Positions 36,531 through 44,540 of a stretch of 63,032 nt of DNA are shown one piece after another (positions within the stretch are counted from its first letter, which is position 1; each line of letters opens with the position of its first letter). The position numbers and the translations under genes were made by a program. The notes beneath the pieces were generated by a model. The model was not told the origin of the DNA, made no database searches, and was given only the letters and a program-made list of their open reading frames with translations. Source of the stretch: Hyphomicrobiales bacterium (GTDB lineage: Bacteria; Pseudomonadota; Alphaproteobacteria; Rhizobiales; Rhizobiaceae); NCBI GenBank assembly GCA_900473045.1, contig UCKS01000049.1, positions 1 to 63,032 of the forward strand, written 5' to 3'.

Positions 36531-36604
36531 GTCTGTTCCCTTGTTTGGGACCAGTTTTCGCAATGAAGTCGGTTGGCATCAAGCGGTCAGAATTTGCTTT
36601 ATTG

Positions 36605-36619
36605 ATCGAAGAATTCGAT
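36605..36619. promoter_or_regulatory. Dyad ATCGAA-GAA-TTCGAT, probable LysR operator
   Basis: Perfect six-base arms around GAA lie 75 bases upstream of the first flavoprotein gene and 179 before the divergent LysR gene. LysR proteins often bind such dyads in the shared region. Confidence 0.5.
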
Positions 36620-36642
36620 TAGATTGAAAATGGCGAAAAACC

Positions 36643-36767
36643 CTCCCCAACCCTCCCCAAAAGGGGGAGGGAGTTTACCCAGGCTGCCGCTCGTCCTTTT
36701 GCATAAAGGCATGGGAGGCGAGACGTGCTCTGTCGACTCCCTCCCCCTTGTGGGGAGGGTTGGGGAG
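36643..36767. repeat. Inverted pair of the 31-bp repeat upstream of the LysR gene
   Basis: One copy at 36643-36673 (one or two changes) and an exact inverted copy at 36737-36767 enclose 63 bases. The LysR transcript, or any transcript entering from upstream, would fold into a long hairpin before the start at 36798. Confidence 0.85.
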
Positions 36768-36797
36768 GGGTTTTTACCCAACGCACCGGACACGCCC

Positions 36798-37646
36798 ATG
36801 CAGATCGACCTCATCGAAACCTTCCTCGACCTGATGGAAACCCGCAGCTTCAATCGCACGGCTGACCGGCTGAACATCACGCAATCGACCGTGTCCCACC
36901 GCGTCAAGGCGCTGGAAGCACAGTTCAACCGCAAGCTCTTCACCCGCAACAAGGGCGGCACGGCGCCGACCGCGTCCGGCCTGCGCTTCCTCGATCATGC
37001 CAAGGCGCTGCAGCACCAGTGGCACGAGGCAACGCGGGCGGTGGAAAACGCCGGGACATACGAGCGCTCCATGCGGCTCGGCATCCAACATGATCTGGCC
37101 GAAGCCTTTGCCGGAAAATGGCTGTCGGCAGTGCGCACCGACCTACCGACGACGTCGTTTTATATGGAAGCCGACTACTCCAACCAGATGAACCGCGATC
37201 TCGCCGCCGGCGATCTCGATCTCGCCATTCTCTACACGCCGCATTATCTGCCTGACCTGCATTACGAGCGTATCGGCGAAATGACCTATACGCTGGTGGC
37301 CACCACGGCGAAAATGGTCGCCGACTTGCAGCCGGAAACCTATATACAGGCCGTCTATTCCCCGGCCTTCGACCGCGCACATCGGCTGGCCATGCCGCAG
37401 TTTTCTTCAGCGCCGCTGGCATCGGGACAGAACATCGCCATTACCGGACTTCTGAAGACGCTGGGAGGCGCCGCCTACGTGACAAGCAGCACGGCGTTAC
37501 GGCTTGAAGCTGAAGGTACCGCCTTCCCCATCACAGACGCCCCTCCCATCCAGCAAGCGGTCTACGCCGCCACCAATATCCGCACACGCCACGCCCACCA
37601 GCATCGCCGCATCATTGGCGCCATGCAGGATCTGTTGGGACAATAG
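36798..37646 (+). CDS. LysR-family transcriptional regulator
   Basis: The 282-residue product has an N-terminal winged helix-turn-helix (MQIDLIETFLDLMETRSFNRTADRLNITQSTVSHRVKALE) and an effector domain after about 90. The start at 36798 gives the standard N-terminus; earlier in-frame starts read through the repeat. The position, divergent from the flavoprotein-Rieske operon with a dyad between them, suggests it controls that operon. Confidence 0.87.
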   Translation: MQIDLIETFLDLMETRSFNRTADRLNITQSTVSHRVKALEAQFNRKLFTRNKGGTAPTASGLRFLDHAKALQHQWHEATRAVENAGTYERSMRLGIQHDLAEAFAGKWLSAVRTDLPTTSFYMEADYSNQMNRDLAAGDLDLAILYTPHYLPDLHYERIGEMTYTLVATTAKMVADLQPETYIQAVYSPAFDRAHRLAMPQFSSAPLASGQNIAITGLLKTLGGAAYVTSSTALRLEAEGTAFPITDAPPIQQAVYAATNIRTRHAHQHRRIIGAMQDLLGQ

Positions 37647-37667
37647 GAGCAGCGCAACCTGTTGCCG

Positions 37668-39434
37668 TCAACGCTGGGCGACCAGACCCAATTGCTGATC
37701 CTCGGTCAGCCGTGCCAGCATCTCGGCGGCCGGAACGGGATAGGCGATGGCATAGCCTTGCAGGATATCGCATCCGAGCCGCGTCAGGAGCTTGGCATGC
37801 TCCTGCGTCTCCACCCCCTCGGCAATGACTTCTATATTGAGTGCCTTGGCGATATCGATGATCGAGCGCAACAGGCGCTTCTGTTCGCGCGATGTCGTGG
37901 TCGGCAAAACCAGTTGCCGGTCGATCTTCATCCGTCGTGGCTTCAATTTCACCAGCCCGATGATCGATGCATGGCCGGAGCCGAAATCATCGATCTCGAT
38001 GTCGATACCCATGGCCTTCAACCCAGCGACATTGGCAAACACGTCATCCTCGCTGTCGTCTAGGAAAATGGTCTCCAGCAATTCGAATGACAACATGTCC
38101 GGCCGGACATCCAGATATTTCAATTCATCGATCAACAGCGGATCCGACAGGCGGGCGGCCGAGACATTCACCGCGATGCGCGGAACATGCACCCCCTGCC
38201 GCATCCAGGCCTGGCGATCCTTCAGTGCCGCCTTCAAGATGGCAGAATCGAGATCGTCCAACCGGCCGAGGCTGCTCGCAACCTTGATGAATTCGCCCGG
38301 CAAAATCATTCCGCGCTTCGGATGGCGCCAGCGTGCCAGAACCTCCATCCCAACAATACGCCGGGTCCGCGCATCGACCTGAGCCTGGTAGTAGGGAATG
38401 AATTCACCCCTCTCCAGTCCGTACGCCAATTGCCGGCCAACACGCTGCTCGTTATTGAGCTGCGCCTTCAAGTGCGCCGAGTACACTTCCACCCTGCCCC
38501 GTCCGAGCCTTTTGGCCCGTTGCAAGGCGATATCGGATTCCGCCAGCAGCCCGGCGATATTGCGGCCGCTGGCCGCCGCGACCCCCATTGAAGCACCGGT
38601 CCGCAAGACCTCGTCATTATGCCAGACTGACTGCTTCAATTGCTGCGCCAGTTGCTCTGCCCGGGTTTTGAGATCATCGAGCGAGACAAAGTTTGCAATC
38701 AGAACCGCAAACTCATCGCCGCTGACACGGGCGATGAACGAGTTTTTCGGGACACCGGCTTCGATCTGCCGGGCACAGGATTTCAAAACGTCATCTCCGG
38801 CTGCGTGGCCGGCGGTGTCGTTGATCTGTTTGAACCGGTCGAGACCAATATGCAGGATTGCCAGCTTGTCAGGGCCGGTCTCGCCAGCGAGTTCCGCCAA
38901 TCGCCGGTCGAAAAATCGGCGGTTGGGAAGTCCCGTCAGATAATCGTGCTCGGCGGCATATTCGATCCGCTCTGTGCTTGCTTCAAGAGCTACCGCGCGC
39001 GCCTCGGCAATCGCCTTTTGCCGCCGAAGCTCACGATTGAGCAGCACATCCGCCGTGACGTCCCATTCGGCTCCGATGAAGGTGATATGGCCATCCTCCT
39101 CAAAACAGAAGGCACGTGACCGCAGGTGGCGGATTTCACCATCCGGCAAAATGATCCGGTATTCCGAAGAATAGATATCCTTTGTTGCGATTGCCCGATC
39201 GAAATCGGCCTGGGCCTGGGCGAGATCATCGGGATGGATCGCATTCATCCAGACCTCTGCCTTGACCCGCTTTTGCGTCCTGCCGGTCGCGTAGAGCCGG
39301 TGCATCTGCAGATCCCAGACAACTTCGTCTTTCTGCGTGTCGTGTTCCCACACCCCGATCTGAGAAGCGTCAAGCGCAATTCCCAGGCGGCGAAGAATAT
39401 TCTGGAATTCCTGTTCGGACCTCACCGATTTCAT
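37668..39434 (-). CDS. PAS-GGDEF-EAL cyclic-di-GMP signalling protein
   Basis: This is a 588-residue protein without membrane segments. A PAS domain (about 15-130, with a PAC-type EYRIILPDGEIRHLRSR) is followed by GGDEF (about 160-320) and EAL (about 335-580). The GGDEF signature reads SGDEF at 238-242 and no RxxD inhibitory site precedes it. The EAL signature reads EVLAR (364-368), with ELLET, DDFGSGH, KID, EGVET and LQGY all present, so phosphodiesterase activity is plausible. The cyclase half may be active or regulatory. It would tune c-di-GMP in response to a PAS signal. Confidence 0.9.
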   Translation of the reverse strand: MKSVRSEQEFQNILRRLGIALDASQIGVWEHDTQKDEVVWDLQMHRLYATGRTQKRVKAEVWMNAIHPDDLAQAQADFDRAIATKDIYSSEYRIILPDGEIRHLRSRAFCFEEDGHITFIGAEWDVTADVLLNRELRRQKAIAEARAVALEASTERIEYAAEHDYLTGLPNRRFFDRRLAELAGETGPDKLAILHIGLDRFKQINDTAGHAAGDDVLKSCARQIEAGVPKNSFIARVSGDEFAVLIANFVSLDDLKTRAEQLAQQLKQSVWHNDEVLRTGASMGVAAASGRNIAGLLAESDIALQRAKRLGRGRVEVYSAHLKAQLNNEQRVGRQLAYGLERGEFIPYYQAQVDARTRRIVGMEVLARWRHPKRGMILPGEFIKVASSLGRLDDLDSAILKAALKDRQAWMRQGVHVPRIAVNVSAARLSDPLLIDELKYLDVRPDMLSFELLETIFLDDSEDDVFANVAGLKAMGIDIEIDDFGSGHASIIGLVKLKPRRMKIDRQLVLPTTTSREQKRLLRSIIDIAKALNIEVIAEGVETQEHAKLLTRLGCDILQGYAIAYPVPAAEMLARLTEDQQLGLVAQR

Positions 39435-39821
39435 GGTTTTCTCTGTGGAGGATTCTTCGCGTATCAGCGCAGCAGCACTTTACACCAAGGTTCCTAAAGA
39501 ACTATTGTTCCATTATTGAGAAGAGTATCGTCCAACACAAACAACCATTGAGTGTTGCTTCAATGAAATCAGTTGCAACTTAGGCGAACCCAGCAACGTA
39601 TTACATATCAGATTTAGACATTGTGAGAAAAAATCAAGAGCGACAATGCGTCATTGTCGGTCGCAACGCTGAATTGACAGGACCGGGGCGACGGCATAAT
39701 CATCGCGGATCAATTGGTTCCCTGATGGCGAGGTGCTTTCGGGGAGTAAATGGGAACGTGACGGATGGACCCATTCTGGGCATCTTTATCACGGCCGACC
39801 CCGCGACTGTAGAGCGGTCAG
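39435..39821. other. Intergenic region between the c-di-GMP gene and the riboswitch
   Basis: No gene is evident in this stretch of nearly 390 bases. It is AT-rich near 39500-39640 and contains the 19-bp palindrome at 39641-39659. Promoters for the divergent units probably lie here. Confidence 0.5.
39641..39659. promoter_or_regulatory. Perfect dyad CGACAATG-CGT-CATTGTCG
   Basis: Eight-base perfect arms around CGT lie 207 bases before the GGDEF-EAL gene and about 165 before the riboswitch. This is strong symmetry for a protein-binding site. Regulator unknown. Confidence 0.5.
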
Positions 39822-39960
39822 AGTTTGTCATGCCGGTATGTTCAGCCGGTAAAAGCCACTGCGGCGACGGGCCTTTGCCCCTGCCCCGGGAAGGTGAGGC
39901 AGCCTCCTTGGTGCGAAAGCACCTGACGCCGCGAGCCAGGAAACCTGCCGGTTGATGAGG
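39822..39960 (+). ncRNA. Cobalamin (B12) riboswitch
   Basis: The conserved GCCACTG is at 39855-39861. A G-rich central part with GGTGAGGCAGCC and the GTGCGAAAGCAC hairpin follows, and the B12-box-like GAGCCAGGAAACCTGCC is at 39933-39949. The order and distance fit adenosylcobalamin riboswitches. It ends about 55 bases before cbtB, a predicted cobalt transporter gene, and would lower its expression when cobalamin is plentiful. Exact ends are approximate. Confidence 0.88.
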
Positions 39961-40013
39961 GGCATGGTGCCCAATTGGTGGGATATTTCCCACGCGCCAT
40001 CACGGAGGTTGTC

Positions 40014-40190
40014 ATGGCTACGACTACAGTTTCGAGCGTTGCGCTTTCTCTCAACGACCGTATTACCACGGCTATTCTTGCCCTGTTGATCGGCGGCTTC
40101 CTGGTTTTCGGTGCCGGCCTCGCCAATTCGGCCGTGCTGCACGACACCGCACACGACGTCCGCCATTCCTACGGTTTCCCCTGCCATTGA
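40014..40190 (+). CDS. cbtB: CbtB-type cobalt transporter subunit
   Basis: This 58-residue protein has one membrane segment (AILALLIGGFLVFGAGLANSAVL) and a His-rich C-terminus (HDTAHDVRHSYGFPCH) that probably binds metal. GGAGG lies seven bases before the start. CbtB pairs with CbtA in B12-regulated predicted cobalt uptake, and the riboswitch upstream and cbtA downstream support this. Confidence 0.9.
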   Translation: MATTTVSSVALSLNDRITTAILALLIGGFLVFGAGLANSAVLHDTAHDVRHSYGFPCH

Positions 40191-40382
40191 TGTGAGCCGG
40201 GGGGCTTGAGGGCTTTCCGCACTCTATCGATGAAACGGATGGTGGGTTTCCTTTTGGAAATCGCGCGGCCGTGGATTGCGCCCATGCTCCGGCATCGGGC
40301 AGTTTTTGCCATGGGGAATTGAAACACGACAAGCGTTGAGCACTGACGAGCAATCGGCTCCGCTTGAATTTGGGGGTATCAC

Positions 40383-41156
40383 ATGATTGTCAAAACACTT
40401 CTGGCCGCACTGGTGGCTGGATTGATCGCCGGTGTCTTCATGACGGCGGCGCAGGAATTGCGGGTGGTCCCGCTCATCCTTCACGCCGAGGAGTATGAGG
40501 TCAAGAAACCCGCTGCCGAACCACCAGCAGCCACCGGAGGCCAGCAGCAGCATTCCTCTCTCAACCGCTCTTCCGTGATCGACGAGATTCTGTCGGCACT
40601 TTCACCGGTCACGCCGGCTTACGCCCATGAAGGCGAGCATGAAGAAGAAGGTGGCATCATGTTCGGCATGAGCCGGTTCTCCGGAACGCTGATTGCCAAT
40701 CTGGTGGCAGGCGCCGGCTTTGGCCTGTTGCTCGCGGGCGCGAGCCTCGCCTTCAACTATCCGATCACCCTGCGCAATGGCGCACTGTGGGGCGCGTGCG
40801 GCTGGTTGACGGTTCACCTTCTGCCCGCCATCGGCCTGCCGCCCGAATTGCCGGGCTTTCCTGCCGCCGATCTGCATGACCGGCAGATCTGGTGGATCGC
40901 GACCATCGCCCTCTCCGCCGCCGGACTTTATCTCATCGTCTTGCGCGGTGAAATTCTTGCCAAGATCATCGGCCTTGTTCTGATCGCAGCACCGCATGCC
41001 TATGGTGCGCCACAGCCGTCGGATATTTCGAGCCCGGTTCCGGCCGTTCTCGGTGCGGAATTTGCGGTCGCCGCCTTGGCAACGACCTTGGCGTTCTGGA
41101 TCGTGCTCGGCGTGATCTCGGGTTACCTGAACGACAAGTTTCTGAAATCGGCTTGA
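40383..41156 (+). CDS. cbtA: CbtA family cobalt transporter subunit
   Basis: This is a 257-residue membrane protein with about five or six hydrophobic segments, starting VKTLLAALVAGLIAGVFMTAAQ. A His-rich loop HEGEHEEEG lies at about 80-90, and HAYGAPQP and other conserved His positions occur in later segments. Together with CbtB it is predicted to import cobalt for cobalamin synthesis. GGGGG lies about eight bases before the start. The 192-bp gap after cbtB holds no gene that I can see. Confidence 0.9.
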   Translation: MIVKTLLAALVAGLIAGVFMTAAQELRVVPLILHAEEYEVKKPAAEPPAATGGQQQHSSLNRSSVIDEILSALSPVTPAYAHEGEHEEEGGIMFGMSRFSGTLIANLVAGAGFGLLLAGASLAFNYPITLRNGALWGACGWLTVHLLPAIGLPPELPGFPAADLHDRQIWWIATIALSAAGLYLIVLRGEILAKIIGLVLIAAPHAYGAPQPSDISSPVPAVLGAEFAVAALATTLAFWIVLGVISGYLNDKFLKSA

Positions 41157-41166
41157 ACCTGAATGG

Positions 41167-41195
41167 TTGCCGCGCAGGCATTGCTTGCGCGGCAA
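41167..41195. terminator. Hairpin between convergent cbtA and fhuF-like genes
   Basis: Ten-base perfect arms TTGCCGCGCA / TGCGCGGCAA with a nine-base loop lie between the two stops. No T-run follows on either strand, so the role is inferred from position. Confidence 0.5.
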
Positions 41196-41201
41196 AGGCA
41201 A

Positions 41202-42059
41202 TCAAAGGCCGCCGGTGCGCTCGACATGGGCTTGCAGGCGGCTTTTTTGCGTCTCGGTATCGAGAAGCACACAGACATCGCAGAAATCCCCGCCCTCTGT
41301 GCGATAGTAGAGACAGCAGCCGCTTCGCAGGCGGAACATGCGCTGTACAGAAGTACCACCGCAAACAGCCTCAATCCGCTGATAGCGCACGGCATCGGAG
41401 AACAGTGGCGATCCTGCCGTGTTGATGATGGCCAGTGCCGCAGCCATTGCCCGCTCCGCGTCGCCCAAGGCTGCACCGACATCCAGAAAAGCGCCTGCAA
41501 TGCCATCGGCCACCAGCCGCCATTGTGCGACAGGAGACAGACCGATGCGCGTTTGCAGCGCGTCGATCACCGGCAGGAAGCTGTCGGCAAATGCATCGTG
41601 AAACGGCAGCGCGCGGTCATTGCGGCCGGCAAAATGCGTGAAGCGAAAATGAAAGCGGCTGATATCGGCTGGACGCGCTTCCATCAATGAAACACGGCCA
41701 TGTGGAACGACTGGCTCAAACCGGAATTCCAGGCGCTCCGGGCTCAGGTCAGGAACCAGCCCCGTCCGCAAATAGACTGCTGCAGCCGCGATGCTCAGAT
41801 GGTGGCTGTAGAAGGAAATCAGATGGGCGGCTCTGACGCGGTCATCCATGCCGGTGGCAAAGCGGTTCTGATAGTCCAGCAGTCCCGCGAGCATATCGCC
41901 ATCGCGGCGCCATGCCTTGGTGACCGGCAGAAAATCACCGCCCTCCAGCCCCAGAGATACGGCAACCTGCGGAAAATGCTCCGCCTGCCAGGCGATGGCG
42001 GCCTCTGCCTGCCCCTCACCCCCCTCGCAAAAACTGCCTGAATCCTGGTTCTCGTCCAA
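41202..42059 (-). CDS. Siderophore-iron reductase, FhuF-like (second copy)
   Basis: The 285-residue protein has a C-terminal [2Fe-2S] motif GCCLYYRTEGGDFCDVC, with Cys248, Cys249, Cys260 and Cys263 in the classical CC-x10-C-x2-C spacing. It would reduce ferric siderophore in the cytoplasm. Unlike the copy at 26938 it is not with a receptor; it follows a glucanase-like gene by 36 bases on the same strand. An internal start (MLAGLLDYQN) is possible but would cut into the conserved region. Confidence 0.8.
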   Translation of the reverse strand: MDENQDSGSFCEGGEGQAEAAIAWQAEHFPQVAVSLGLEGGDFLPVTKAWRRDGDMLAGLLDYQNRFATGMDDRVRAAHLISFYSHHLSIAAAAVYLRTGLVPDLSPERLEFRFEPVVPHGRVSLMEARPADISRFHFRFTHFAGRNDRALPFHDAFADSFLPVIDALQTRIGLSPVAQWRLVADGIAGAFLDVGAALGDAERAMAAALAIINTAGSPLFSDAVRYQRIEAVCGGTSVQRMFRLRSGCCLYYRTEGGDFCDVCVLLDTETQKSRLQAHVERTGGL

Positions 42060-42095
42060 AGCGGCCGCCCGTTATCTTCTGGCAGCCCGTTTACC

Positions 42096-43385
42096 TCAAA
42101 GCCAGCCGCCGGAAAAGCCTGCGCGTCTGAGGCCGCGCCGGATGACCGGGGTTTCGCGCAGCATGTTCCAGTAAAGCCCACTGCGATGGTTCTCGATCAT
42201 CATCAGCAGCAGTCCCTGGTCAAGGCCGACGCTGCGGTTGTTGAGCCAGCCTTCCGCCGTCTTGCCGGGAACGCTCGGATTGAAACTGCCGATAAAGCGG
42301 CCCGCGTCGATAACGTCGGGGTAGCTCGACAGGATATGCCGCGTCGCCGACATCGCTGCCTGCGGCTCGAACGGCAGGCATGCGAGCGGCGCCCAGGGCG
42401 CAATCGTACCGTCGTCCGGACCGAGCGGCGCACCGCGCGCGGCGTAGCCGGCAAACTGCTGGCGCCGTCCATCCTGCAGACGGCGCGGACGCTGCGGGCC
42501 ATCGCAGGACGTCAGACCCCAGGTGTCGGCACCATAGCCGGTAAAATTGCCGGGATTGACGGTCGCATAATCGCGCTGGACGGCAATCGCACGACGAGTG
42601 TTTTCAAAATAATCCGTATCATGCGCCGTAACGGCCGCATCACGGATACCCCGGAAATCGATCCACGCATGTGAAAACAGGTGGATGAACAGCGGCCCGG
42701 CGTAGAGGAACGGCTTGCCCTTCACCGTCATCCAATCGAATTTGCTGGCAAAGGCGTCATAGCTTTCCTTGCCGATCGGATAGGATGGCGAGGCCAGAGC
42801 AAGCGTATAGAGAATGATCGCCTCGCTGTAGGATTCCCAGCGATAGGGCAGAAAGCCCGTCCGGGGCTTCCATCCGAGCCACAAGGCGCCCTTGCCGTCC
42901 AGTGCCCAGGCCCAGTTTGCCCGGGCATAGAGCATATCGACATGGGACCGGATTTCTGTCTCGACCTCGTTGTCCTGATTGAAATAGGCAGCCGCAGTCA
43001 GCATGCCGGCGATCAAAAGCGCGCTGTCGATCAGCGAAAGCTCGCTGCGCCATGTCCGCAAGCCGGTTTTCATGTCGAGAAAGTGGTAGTAGAGCCCTTT
43101 GTAGCCGGTGGCGTCCTTGTTGCGGCTTTGCGGGCTTTCGGCAAAGAACCGCAGGGTGACCAGCGTCCGAGCGGCCGCATCCTGCCTGCTTATCCAGCCT
43201 CTCTCGACGCCGGTGGGATAGGCGGAAAGGCCAAAACCGGTCGCAGCAATGCTCGACGGTGCGCCGGGCAGAGAGGTATCCGCAATCAAGCCGTTTTCGG
43301 GATTGACGAACTCCAGAAAGTATCCGAACGCCGCTTGCTGCAACCGGTCGATGATGACCGTGTCGGTGTCGTTTTTCAGAAGCAT
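42096..43385 (-). CDS. Glucoamylase-family protein (PF10091 type), GH144-like beta-1,2-glucanase
   Basis: This is a 429-residue alpha-helical barrel enzyme. Family features are LQQAAFGYFLEFVNPENGLIADTS near the start, SIAATGFGLSAYPTGVERGW, YYHFLDMKTGLRTWRSELSLIDSALLIAG, GWKPRTGFLPYRWESYSEA, YGADTWGLTSCDGP, and RSVGLDQGLLLMMIENHRSG at the end. GH144 enzymes cut beta-1,2-glucans, which rhizobia make as cyclic periplasmic glucans. No clear signal peptide is visible, so the compartment is uncertain. Substrate is inferred from family. Confidence 0.82.
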   Translation of the reverse strand: MLLKNDTDTVIIDRLQQAAFGYFLEFVNPENGLIADTSLPGAPSSIAATGFGLSAYPTGVERGWISRQDAAARTLVTLRFFAESPQSRNKDATGYKGLYYHFLDMKTGLRTWRSELSLIDSALLIAGMLTAAAYFNQDNEVETEIRSHVDMLYARANWAWALDGKGALWLGWKPRTGFLPYRWESYSEAIILYTLALASPSYPIGKESYDAFASKFDWMTVKGKPFLYAGPLFIHLFSHAWIDFRGIRDAAVTAHDTDYFENTRRAIAVQRDYATVNPGNFTGYGADTWGLTSCDGPQRPRRLQDGRRQQFAGYAARGAPLGPDDGTIAPWAPLACLPFEPQAAMSATRHILSSYPDVIDAGRFIGSFNPSVPGKTAEGWLNNRSVGLDQGLLLMMIENHRSGLYWNMLRETPVIRRGLRRAGFSGGWL

Positions 43386-43541
43386 TGCAGGCTTACTCCA
43401 GTCGATCGAAAATTCACCTAAAAGGACAGCCGGTGGAAATCACCGATTGTTGAAGTCGTCCGCCTCCGCAACGGTCGCCTCACTTACGATTTGTGTTACA
43501 TTTTAGTTTCATACGATCCTTAGCAGTGATTGGATGACTGG

Positions 43542-44339
43542 ATGTTCACAACACTTGCGATGTTTCTCACGATTTCGAGCACGCAGATTGCGGCACCGGT
43601 CGCAGATGCCGCTCAGGTTGATGTGGCTTTGGTGCTCGCCGTCGATATGTCGGGCTCGATGGATATTGAAGAAGCGCAAGTGCAGCGCATGGGCTATGTC
43701 GAGGCCCTGCGTCATCCGGACTTCATCAACGCCGTCACGGCCGGCCTCAACGGCCGCATCGCGCTGAGCTATTTCGAATGGGCCGGTAGCGTCAACGAGA
43801 CCTCCGTCATCAACTGGCAATTGATCGACGATGCACAGGATGCCGCAGACATGGCCGAACACCTCGCCTCCCGGCCCGTTTTTACCCGCAGGGGGACGTC
43901 GATCTCCAACGCCATCACCTTCGCATCGAAACTGATAGCGGCGAGCCCCTACGATGCGATGCGCCGGGTGGTTGACATCTCCGGCGACGGGCCGAACAAT
44001 CTCGGCCCTCCCGTCGATCCGGCGCGCAACACAGCCGTTGCCAACGGCATTATCATCAACGGCCTTGCCATTCTCATCCGCCCCTCCGGCGGACCGGTTT
44101 CGCTTGACCGCTACTATGCCGATTGCGTCATCGGTGGCCCCGGATCGTTCGTCCTGCCGGTCCATCAGCCGCAAGATTTCGCGGTCGCCATCCGCCAGAA
44201 GCTGGTCATGGAGGTCAGCCGCTCAGGGCCGGACATTCGGATTATCCCCGTGCAGATGGCGCCCTCCACCGATTGTCTGATGGGCGAGAAACTGCGTCCG
44301 GGCTTTCTCGACCGGGTCTATCCGCAGCTGGATAAGTAG
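43542..44339 (+). CDS. Exported vWA-domain protein (DUF1194)
   Basis: This is a 265-residue protein with a hydrophobic N-terminus (MFTTLAMFLTISSTQIAAPVADAA) that is probably a signal peptide. The von Willebrand A fold has the metal-site motif DMSGS at about 35-39, RRGTSISNAI and VVDISGDGPNN. DUF1194 proteins are common in Rhizobiales and of unknown role. An alternative start at 43530 adds four residues. Confidence 0.85.
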   Translation: MFTTLAMFLTISSTQIAAPVADAAQVDVALVLAVDMSGSMDIEEAQVQRMGYVEALRHPDFINAVTAGLNGRIALSYFEWAGSVNETSVINWQLIDDAQDAADMAEHLASRPVFTRRGTSISNAITFASKLIAASPYDAMRRVVDISGDGPNNLGPPVDPARNTAVANGIIINGLAILIRPSGGPVSLDRYYADCVIGGPGSFVLPVHQPQDFAVAIRQKLVMEVSRSGPDIRIIPVQMAPSTDCLMGEKLRPGFLDRVYPQLDK

Positions 44340-44505
44340 GCTCGTCAACGACTGCGGCCACCCTCAGTCATGTCAATCTCAGATATGCGCACATGTGCGG
44401 CGCGAGACTGGCGACGTTCGATCCCCATCGATATCACCTCAATCGTAAAATTCATAAGGTCAATGACACGCCAACCTATTCCTAATCATATGAAAATGTG
44501 ATTAT

Positions 44506-44523
44506 ATTGAATGAACGTTCAGC
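44506..44523. promoter_or_regulatory. BetI/TetR-type operator, site 1 (TGAATG-AA-CGTTCA)
   Basis: The 14-bp dyad lies within ATTGAATGAACGTTCAGC, 22 bases before the preferred start of the Rieske gene. It shares length and arm sequence with sites at 47321-47334 and 53703-53716. It would cover the promoter or transcription start, as expected for a repressor. Confidence 0.7.
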
Positions 44524-44540
44524 AAGATATGGGGAAATTC

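Noticed and set aside
34815..36566. Open frame of 583 codons on the plus strand
   Set aside because: Antisense to the first DMGDH-like gene, whose motifs and folate domain are clear. No domain seen in this reading.
36643..36767. CRISPR-like repeats
   Set aside because: Copies are inverted pairs scattered across the window, not evenly spaced direct repeats with unique spacers, and there are no cas genes.
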